Origin: Bacillota bacterium
Lineage (GTDB): Bacteria; Bacillota; Clostridia; Oscillospirales; Ruminococcaceae
Length of the DNA: 5,132 bases
Direction: 5' to 3'
Assembly: GCA_023395435.1 (NCBI GenBank)
Contig: JAEWZG010000001.1
Location: 1 to 5,132 of the forward strand
How positions within the stretch are numbered: position 1 is the first letter of the stretch; each line of letters opens with the position of its first letter. The position numbers and the translations under genes were made by a program. The notes beneath the pieces are model-generated. The model was not told where the DNA came from, made no database searches, and worked only from the letters and a program-made list of their open reading frames with translations. Positions 1 to 4,074 of the stretch are shown here, in pieces.

Positions 1-52
1 AAAAGATTATATGCCTTTTTCACATTTTTAAGACCTATTGCATATTTTAATA

Positions 53-529
53 TTATACATCAACGTGATTACAGACGATCCCCGCGTCAGTAATATCGAT
101 GAATGCATAAGACGGCCCCCTGCCGTCGCGAGGTTGCCCAGCACTTCCAGGATTAAGAACATAAAGACCATCTTCATATGAGTAATATCTCTGATGTGTG
201 TGACCAAAAAGGACGATATCAGCCTTGTTCTCCCTTGCAAGACCGATGACTCCTCCCGGTCCACCTTTAACCCCATGTGTATGACCATGAAGAAAGATAA
301 TCTTTTTTCCCCTTTGCATTGTCATATTTACATAAGGTGAATCTGAGGCAAAATCACAGTTTCCACTTACGCTTAGAACTTTCTTATCCGGATATAGCAT
401 TTTTACATCCTCAAGTTCTCTTTCTCCATCCCCAAGAAAGATAAACAATTCAGCTTCCTTATTACGTTCAAAAATCTTATAAATAGCATCAAAGTTCCTA
501 TGTGTGTCTGATATAACTATTATTCTCAA
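53..529 (-). CDS. YfcE/MJ0936-family metallophosphoesterase
   Basis: Probable cytoplasmic, metal-dependent phosphodiesterase of the calcineurin-like YfcE/MJ0936 family. The family hydrolyses model phosphodiesters, but the natural substrate is usually unknown. From the TTG start, the protein is 158 aa, normal for the family. The full metal-ligand set is visible: D8-x-H10 in SDTH, D34 in GDGE, N57 in GNCD, H81 in HGHTH and H110/H112 in the second GHTH, followed by NPGS at 126-129. I chose TTG at 529-527 because GAGG lies 8 nt upstream and the reading MRIIVISDTH begins as family members do. A more upstream TTG (562) has no ribosome site and falls in the -10 box of the gene's own promoter, so it is probably not transcribed. 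From general recall, clostridial homologues often follow rph and an XTP/dITP pyrophosphatase gene. Here the gene instead has its own promoter and is divergent from the hypothetical trio. Family call is firm; substrate is unknown. Confidence 0.93.
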   Translation of the reverse strand: MRIIVISDTHRNFDAIYKIFERNKEAELFIFLGDGERELEDVKMLYPDKKVLSVSGNCDFASDSPYVNMTMQRGKKIIFLHGHTHGVKGGPGGVIGLARENKADIVLFGHTHQRYYSYEDGLYVLNPGSAGQPRDGRGPSYAFIDITDAGIVCNHVDV

Positions 530-541
530 GGTAACCGCCTC
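527..541 (-). promoter_or_regulatory. Ribosome binding site and TTG start of the phosphoesterase
   Basis: On the minus strand the sequence reads GAGGCGGTTACC followed by TTG. GAGG at 541-538 lies 8 nt before the TTG. This pairing decides the start: the longer reading from the TTG at 562 has no such site and adds 11 residues not expected before the conserved first beta strand. Confidence 0.75.
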
Positions 542-556
542 GTACAATTCTAATTT

Positions 557-585
557 TTGCAATTATATCATAATATTTAAGTAAT
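557..585 (+). promoter_or_regulatory. Weak candidate promoter for the three-gene operon
   Basis: TTGCAA (557-562), a 17-bp spacer, then AGTAAT (580-585), each four of six to the sigma-A consensus. It overlaps the minus-strand promoter face to face. Transcription would begin about 592, only a few bases before the ribosome site at 599-607, so the leader would be very short. The -10 lacks the important second-position A, so another promoter or another sigma factor is quite possible. Confidence 0.25.
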
Positions 586-590
586 TGCAA
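562..590 (-). promoter_or_regulatory. Sigma-A type promoter of the phosphoesterase gene
   Basis: On the minus strand, TTGCAA (590-585, four of six consensus bases) is followed after exactly 17 bp by a perfect TATAAT (567-562). Transcription would start near 555, giving a leader of about 25 nt before the TTG start. The -35 box is the right arm of the 9-bp inverted repeat in this spacer, so a protein bound to that repeat would be expected to block or alter this promoter. The boxes are seen directly; activity is inferred. Confidence 0.65.
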
Positions 591-613
591 TTCATTTTAA
601 AGGAGGATTTTTT

Positions 614-853
614 ATGAACATGAGCCCAAAAGGTATGGATGCCCTCATTAATTTGGTGAGCAAGAAAATGGGAACTTCTTCTGATTCACTTAAGAAAGAT
701 CTTCAAAGTGGAAATATTAATAACCTAACAAAAGGTATGAACAATAATGATGTTCAGAAGCTTAAAGAAGCCCTTTCAAATAAAGAACTCACACAGAAAA
801 TTATGTCTTCTCCCGAAGCTAAGGAGCTTATAAAAAAATTGCAGGGTAAATAA
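614..853 (+). CDS. Small helical protein of unknown function, STI1-like C-terminal tail
   Basis: 79-aa soluble protein with no signal peptide or membrane segment. It is lysine-, asparagine- and serine-rich and should be almost wholly helical. Residues 8-32 resemble a short helical bundle. Residues 50-77 (LKEALSNKELTQKIMSS, then PEAKELIKKL) resemble the short amphipathic helices with Asn/Pro turns of STI1-type repeats, though this is resemblance by eye only. The start is secure: AAAGGAGGA at 599-607 puts GGAGG 7 nt before ATG. It is the first gene of an apparent three-gene operon, with 34 nt to the next gene. I recall similar short proteins (SNPE..KKILSSPEAK-type tails) from Clostridia, annotated only as hypothetical. 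A protein-binding role is a reasonable guess but unproven. The reading frame, ribosome site and operon position make the gene itself convincing. Confidence 0.82.
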   Translation: MNMSPKGMDALINLVSKKMGTSSDSLKKDLQSGNINNLTKGMNNNDVQKLKEALSNKELTQKIMSSPEAKELIKKLQGK

Positions 854-887
854 CTACCATAAAAACTATCTGTATTGAGGTGATAAA

Positions 888-1289
888 ATGGACGATATGA
901 TGAGCAGACTTCAGAATGTTCTCAATGATGAAGAAAGCATGAATCAGATAAAAAAGCTTGCTGAAATGCTCGGGCAGGGCAACGGCGAGGAGATGCCTGA
1001 TCTGTCGTCCTTGTTCGGCTCAAACAACAGTAATTCAAACGACGAAAGCGATAAAAAGCCAGGCGACATTAACTTTGATATGTCAAAAATTATAGCTATT
1101 CAAAAAATACTCCAACAGGCTAACCAGAAAGACAAGAATACTAATTTTCTATATGCATTAAAGCCCTTGCTTAAAAATGAAAGTCAGATTAAAATAGACA
1201 GAGTTACAAAAGTGTTTAAGCTTCTTGCAATATGGCCTTTAATTAAGGAAAGCGGCCTTCTGGGAGGCGATCTTTTTGATATCCTGTAA
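888..1289 (+). CDS. Conserved-looking clostridial protein of unknown function
   Basis: 133-aa protein in two parts. Residues 1-30 form an amphipathic helical segment (RLQNVLNDEESMNQIKKLAE) similar in style to the tail of the preceding protein. A polar Asn/Ser/Asp/Lys-rich linker spans about 35-60 and contains LFGSN at 42-46. The C-terminal block, about 64-127, is helical and includes the ALKPLLKNES and KVFKLLAIWPLIKES stretches, ending LLGGDLFDIL. From memory, an ALKPFL...R.D.A.K..KLL..LP.L..SGLL pattern recurs in unnamed clostridial proteins, so I regard this as a real but unnamed family. The most hydrophobic stretch (107-120) is too broken by charge to be a clear membrane helix. GAGGTGAT at 877-884, close to a perfect anti-SD match, precedes ATG by a short spacer. 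The gene's 3' end carries the ribosome site and start codon of the next gene, so the two should be translationally coupled. Confidence 0.85.
   Translation: MDDMMSRLQNVLNDEESMNQIKKLAEMLGQGNGEEMPDLSSLFGSNNSNSNDESDKKPGDINFDMSKIIAIQKILQQANQKDKNTNFLYALKPLLKNESQIKIDRVTKVFKLLAIWPLIKESGLLGGDLFDIL
1262..1278 (+). promoter_or_regulatory. Ribosome site and TTG start inside the preceding gene
   Basis: GGGAGG at 1262-1267 lies 8 nt before TTG at 1276, both within the last codons of the upstream gene (the LLGGDLFD part). This is much better placed than the AAGGAAG 11 nt before the alternative ATG at 1312. A 14-nt overlap with a strong internal site points to translational coupling and a fixed ratio between the two products. 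Confidence 0.65.
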
Positions 1290-1854
1290 CAACAAGGAAG
1301 AATTTGAAACTATGCAGCAGGAGGCTATAAAACGCGTCCGTGAGATGCAAAAAAAAGCCAACAGCTACATAAAAACTCCCGAAAAGCCACCTGAAAATAA
1401 AATAGAAACTACTCATAATAATGAACATCCACATAACCATGCAAACAATGATTTTTTTATGAGAAACAATCGCTCTAATTTTCAGCAACGGCCTCATAAT
1501 GAACAGAATATCAATAACCAGCAAGAGGTTCACAAAAATGTTGCAGAAAAAAATGAGAAGCCAAACGAGGAAAAAAAGCCTGAACAACCAACTCAGAACA
1601 GACATAATGCTTCAAACCCCTTTGCTCAGCTATTCGGTTCAAATTTAGGTGGCTTTAATAGATTTAAGAATTCTTCAGGTGATAACAAAAAGAGCGAAAA
1701 TGGTTTTACAGATATTTCAGGAAGTATAGGAAAGCTCTTGAGAAATTTTCAAATAGATGAGGAAAAGCTGCTTATTCTCATACTGATTTACGTTCTTTAT
1801 AAAAATGGTGCAGATATTAAGCTTCTTCTTGCTCTTGGATATCTTATAATTTAA
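1276..1854 (+). CDS. Unknown protein: charged helix, disordered His/Asn-rich middle, hydrophobic tail
   Basis: 192-aa protein of unknown function with three parts. Residues 6-30 (KEEFETMQQEAIKRVREMQKK) form a charged amphipathic helix. Residues about 32-145 are low complexity and probably disordered, rich in Asn, Gln, Lys, Glu, Pro and containing seven His. Residues 165-192 are hydrophobic (LLILILIYVLY, then KNGAD, then IKLLLALGYLII). Each hydrophobic run is only 11-12 residues, too short to cross a bilayer alone, so a re-entrant hairpin, a peripheral anchor or a buried helical pair is likely. LFGSN at 119-123 repeats the motif at 42-46 of the upstream protein. TTG at 1276 is preferred because of its strong ribosome site and because it keeps the whole N-terminal helix. 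ATG at 1312 would give 180 aa. I recall similar LLYK.GAD.KL.LAL.YLL endings in unnamed clostridial proteins. It is last in the operon and is followed by a hairpin. Confidence 0.82.
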   Translation: MISCNNKEEFETMQQEAIKRVREMQKKANSYIKTPEKPPENKIETTHNNEHPHNHANNDFFMRNNRSNFQQRPHNEQNINNQQEVHKNVAEKNEKPNEEKKPEQPTQNRHNASNPFAQLFGSNLGGFNRFKNSSGDNKKSENGFTDISGSIGKLLRNFQIDEEKLLILILIYVLYKNGADIKLLLALGYLII

Positions 1855-1865
1855 TACATAAAAAG

Positions 1866-1895
1866 TCCCTGCTGAATATTTACTTTTAGCAGGGA
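1866..1895. terminator. Hairpin after the three-gene operon
   Basis: TCCCTGCT (1866-1873) pairs perfectly with AGCAGGGA (1888-1895). A G-U and two A-U pairs extend the stem to 11 bp around an 8-nt loop. On the plus strand the following tract (TAGTTGT) is a poor U-run. On the minus strand the stem is followed by C and five U (complement of 1860-1864). It may therefore stop the operon only partly, while working better against antisense transcription from the right. The hairpin overlaps the -35 and spacer of the next promoter. Confidence 0.55.
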
Positions 1896-1907
1896 TAGTT
1901 GTATAAT
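1879..1907 (+). promoter_or_regulatory. Sigma-A promoter of the PNPOx-like gene
   Basis: TTTACT (1879-1884, four of six consensus bases), a 17-bp spacer and a perfect TATAAT (1902-1907). The start would fall near 1914, leaving a leader of about 34 nt. The following ribosome site is GGATGGTG at 1933-1940, with GGTG 7 nt before the ATG. The -35 lies in the loop region of the preceding hairpin, so terminator and promoter are interleaved. Confidence 0.65.
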
Positions 1908-1947
1908 ATTACTAATCTTTAATAATAGTATTGGATGGTGTAATAAA

Positions 1948-2424
1948 ATGACAGATTATGAAAAAGCAATTGAAAAAATGATTGAGTTATTCTCAAAGGA
2001 CTATCAGTTTGCTCTTGCAACATGCTATAATAATATCCCTTCGGTCCGTTTTGTTGATGCTTATTTTGACGGAGAAGCCTTTTATATTGTTACATATGGT
2101 TTGTCTCAGAAAGTAAGAGATGTCGCAGGTAATTCTAATGTTGCACTTTGCGGAAGAAAAGCTTACAACTTTAGCGGAATTGCTGACAATATTGGCCATC
2201 CATTATTGCCACAAAATGCTCAGATTCGTGAAACACTTATAAAAGTCTTTGAACCTTGGTACTTTGAAGCCAATAATGAAGATGACAGTAATATGTGTTA
2301 CGTAAAAATCAAACCAACAAGTGGCTTCTTTCACAAGGATGGAGCAGGATACAAAGTGAATTTTACAGAAAAAACTGTTGAATCATTTCCGTTTTCAGGT
2401 GATATCGGGCTGGTTGAAGAATAA
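1948..2424 (+). CDS. Pyridoxamine 5'-phosphate oxidase-like FMN-binding protein
   Basis: 158-aa soluble protein of the PNPOx-like split-barrel group, whose members bind FMN (some bind heme or F420) and act as small-molecule oxidoreductases or binding proteins. A leading helix (3-18) is followed by beta strands typical of the fold: FALATC at 21-26, VRFVDAYF at 33-40 and AFYIVTY at 44-50. Then comes the S-Q-K-V-R-D-V segment (53-59), in the position where this fold commonly contacts the flavin phosphate, and YNFSGIADNIG at 73-83. The length suits the short stand-alone members rather than true PdxH, and PdxH substrate residues are not evident, so a role in vitamin B6 synthesis should not be assumed. 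It has its own promoter and terminator, so it is probably monocistronic. The fold is fairly sure; cofactor and substrate are inferred. Confidence 0.85.
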   Translation: MTDYEKAIEKMIELFSKDYQFALATCYNNIPSVRFVDAYFDGEAFYIVTYGLSQKVRDVAGNSNVALCGRKAYNFSGIADNIGHPLLPQNAQIRETLIKVFEPWYFEANNEDDSNMCYVKIKPTSGFFHKDGAGYKVNFTEKTVESFPFSGDIGLVEE

Positions 2425-2453
2425 AAAAAGGAACGCTTCGGCGTTCCTTTTTT
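2424..2453. terminator. Bidirectional terminator with UUCG tetraloop
   Basis: GGAACGC (2430-2436) and GCGTTCC (2441-2447) form a perfect stem closed by the very stable C(UUCG)G loop. It is flanked by an A-run (2423-2429) and a T-run (2448-2453) that extend the stem and supply a U-tract on both strands. It begins at the stop codon of the PNPOx-like gene and ends three bases before the stop of the convergent permease, so it serves both. Confidence 0.92.
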
Positions 2454-2456
2454 AAT

Positions 2457-3935
2457 TTATCTTATTTTCTTTTCATATCTTGAATACAACCATAATGCAG
2501 TTAGCGAGAATACAAGTGGACCTGCTATCATCCAGACTGTATTTTCCCAATTTCCAGAAAAAGAAGGTTCAATAATAGTAAAGATATTAGCAAACCCGAC
2601 AGTTAAAACAGTCAATACCGTTGCGACTACCACCATTACTTTAGATTTATAAATTTCAAATGGCTTGTGAATTTCTTCTTTACTCTTAAAGGATATAAAT
2701 GCTCCCGCAAGGAAAAGATACGGCAATGTCATTGCTACGTTTGTCATAAGAACAAGCTTTTTGAAAAACTGTTCAGCGGCTTCTCCACCGAATGAAACAA
2801 GGATTACTATGATTGAAACTATAGTGCACTGCACCCAGGCAGCGGTTGTAGGTATGTTGTTTTTTGTTTTTAAAAATGACTTAGGCCAGATTTTTTCAGG
2901 TGTACCCATAACGATCTGTTTTAACGGTGAATAACTTAGTGTGAAGAAGGCACCTGTTAATGCAAGGAACATTGACAACCCCATGAAACGAGCCGTCCAC
3001 GCGCCAATTTGTGTACATGCGCCCTCTGCAAGCCCGAATACCTTTCCTATCTCATATCCAAAGTTATTCATAACTATATAGCCCACGTTAGCCATATTTA
3101 CATTATTGCCTGAAAGACGGTCCCCCCAGTTAATAAATACTCCACAGAAGAAAATTCCTAAAGAATATCCTATAGCAATAATAATAGCAGATATAGTTAC
3201 AGCCTTCGGGAAGGTTATGTGCGATTCATGGGTATCCTCAACAAGTCCGCCAACTGCTTCAAGACCGCCATAAGCAAAAATCGCAAAAACTAGGAAAGAC
3301 AGAGTAGATAACAATCCGCTGTATGATGGATTAGGTGAAGCTATAAATGACTGAGCACCCCTAATAGGCTCAAGAAGCTCGCCTTTATTGCCGATGAGTA
3401 CAACTACTGCACCCACAAGCAAAACGATGTTAAGAAGTGCTACAGCAGTTCCTCCGACGGAAGTAAACTTTGTTATGCCCTTAAGACCAGCTGTTGATAT
3501 AAGTGTAACCAGTATAATCCACACAACACCGAGAACACCGATAAACTGTGTTGAGTTCATTCCGAGAAATCTCCATGTCTGCGTTTTATCCTGACCAAAA
3601 ATAAAATTAGATAATGGTATCCAAATTGAAGAACAGATATTGACCATCCATATTACATAGGATGCATACCACATAAATATTCCCACAAAGGCATATCGTG
3701 GGCTTACCGATTTTTCCATCCAAGTGTATATTCCGTTCTTTTCATCCTTAAATGCTGCACCAAACTCAGCCATCATAAATGCATACGGTATAAAGAATGT
3801 AATTGCTGATATAACATACCACGGAATAGCTGCATAGCCCATTAGAAAAAACGATCGAGGCATATTGGTAAAGCCGAATACTGATGTAAATATCATCAAT
3901 ATAAGTGGAACAAGTGTTAATTTTTTCTTTTCCAT
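2457..3935 (-). CDS. yjeM: YjeM-type APC-superfamily amino-acid permease
   Basis: 492-aa polytopic inner-membrane transporter of the APC superfamily, glutamate/GABA-antiporter-like branch. It matches E. coli YjeM closely as I recall it: LMIFTSVFGF at 13-22 (the broken first helix of the fold), FFIPYAFMMAE at 47-57, FMWYASYVIWMV at 87-98, FAIFAYGGLEAVGGLV at 217-232, and FFTLSYSPLK at 330-339. Further matching stretches are LVSFGG at 379-384, NVAMTLPYLFLA at 399-410 and FANIFTII at 448-455. About twelve membrane helices are expected. The length is full and the frame intact. The substrate is unproven, and YjeM itself is poorly characterised; amino-acid/amine exchange is inferred from the family. 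GAGAGG (3949-3944) lies 8 nt before ATG, which supports the start. The gene is transcribed alone, with its own spacer upstream and a shared terminator downstream. The YjeM subfamily call is strong; physiological role unknown. Confidence 0.93.
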   Translation of the reverse strand: MEKKKLTLVPLILMIFTSVFGFTNMPRSFFLMGYAAIPWYVISAITFFIPYAFMMAEFGAAFKDEKNGIYTWMEKSVSPRYAFVGIFMWYASYVIWMVNICSSIWIPLSNFIFGQDKTQTWRFLGMNSTQFIGVLGVVWIILVTLISTAGLKGITKFTSVGGTAVALLNIVLLVGAVVVLIGNKGELLEPIRGAQSFIASPNPSYSGLLSTLSFLVFAIFAYGGLEAVGGLVEDTHESHITFPKAVTISAIIIAIGYSLGIFFCGVFINWGDRLSGNNVNMANVGYIVMNNFGYEIGKVFGLAEGACTQIGAWTARFMGLSMFLALTGAFFTLSYSPLKQIVMGTPEKIWPKSFLKTKNNIPTTAAWVQCTIVSIIVILVSFGGEAAEQFFKKLVLMTNVAMTLPYLFLAGAFISFKSKEEIHKPFEIYKSKVMVVVATVLTVLTVGFANIFTIIEPSFSGNWENTVWMIAGPLVFSLTALWLYSRYEKKIR

Positions 3936-3975
3936 AAAAACGTCCTCTCAGAAAACTTTTAACATTATTGTTGCA

Positions 3976-4004
3976 TTTATCTGAGGAAATATTTATGCTG
4001 AAAA
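3976..4004 (-). promoter_or_regulatory. Candidate promoter of the yjeM-like gene
   Basis: On the minus strand TTTTCA (4004-3999), a 17-bp spacer and GATAAA (3981-3976), each four of six to sigma-A consensus. It sits between the upstream gene's terminator and the yjeM ribosome site, giving a leader of roughly 35 nt. It is the best spaced pair in the 139-bp spacer, but only moderate in quality. Two copies of AAATATTTA overlap it. Confidence 0.35.
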
Positions 4005-4010
4005 TATTTA
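3987..4010. repeat. Direct repeat of AAATATTTA upstream of yjeM
   Basis: AAATATTTA occurs at 3987-3995 and 4002-4010, a 15-bp period, and each copy contains the self-complementary AAATATTT. They bracket and overlap the candidate -35 of the permease gene, so they could be a regulator site or an AT-rich promoter-stimulating element. Such sequences arise easily by chance in this base composition. Confidence 0.3.
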
Positions 4011-4021
4011 CATTTAAAAAA

Positions 4022-4058
4022 TAAAAAAATAAAAGCCCCGCAAAACTGCAGAGCTTTT
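4022..4058 (-). terminator. Rho-independent terminator of the ABC ATPase gene
   Basis: Read on the minus strand, AAAAGCTCTGC (4058-4048), a 6-nt loop and GCGGGGCTTTT (4041-4031) form an 11-bp RNA stem that includes two G-U pairs, followed by a long U-run (4030-4022). On the plus strand those two positions would be C-A mismatches, so the structure is directed at minus-strand transcripts. It starts 16 nt beyond the stop codon. Confidence 0.88.
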
Positions 4059-4074
4059 ATAATCAATCTTATTG

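Larger units (their letters stand above)
557..590. repeat. Perfect 9-bp inverted repeat in divergent spacer, possible operator
   Basis: TTGCAATTA (557-565) and TAATTGCAA (582-590) are exact reverse complements separated by 16 bp. Centre-to-centre spacing is 25 bp, about two and a half helical turns. The right arm coincides with the -35 of the minus-strand promoter. The left arm supplies a TTGCAA on the plus strand 17 bp before AGTAAT (580-585), a possible -10 for the hypothetical operon. The repeat could be an operator, or simply two face-to-face promoters that share the same -35 hexamer. AT-rich DNA makes chance repeats commoner, but nine perfect pairs containing GC are notable. Confidence 0.5.

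Noticed and set aside
9..45. ATATGC/GCATAT inverted repeat downstream of the phosphoesterase, as a terminator
   Set aside because: Only 6 weak base pairs around a 25-nt loop; the stretch 1-52 shows no convincing terminator or gene, and the real 3' structure may lie outside the window.
28..288. 86-codon minus-strand open frame
   Set aside because: It is out of frame with the phosphoesterase, which covers the same DNA with all catalytic motifs.
566..576. CATAATAT as a sporulation sigma-E -10 for the three-gene operon
   Set aside because: It partly resembles the sigma-E -10, but I could not find a matching -35 at the right distance, so sporulation control is not supported.
1243..1605. 120-codon open frame on the minus strand that would encode a very hydrophobic protein
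   Set aside because: It is antisense to the third operon gene, whose Asn/Lys/Glu/Gln-rich codons read as Phe/Leu/Ile on the other strand. There is no convincing ribosome site, and the plus-strand gene has operon context.
3388..3594. 68-codon plus-strand open frame within the permease gene
   Set aside because: Antisense shadow of membrane-protein codons, with no ribosome site or recognisable product.
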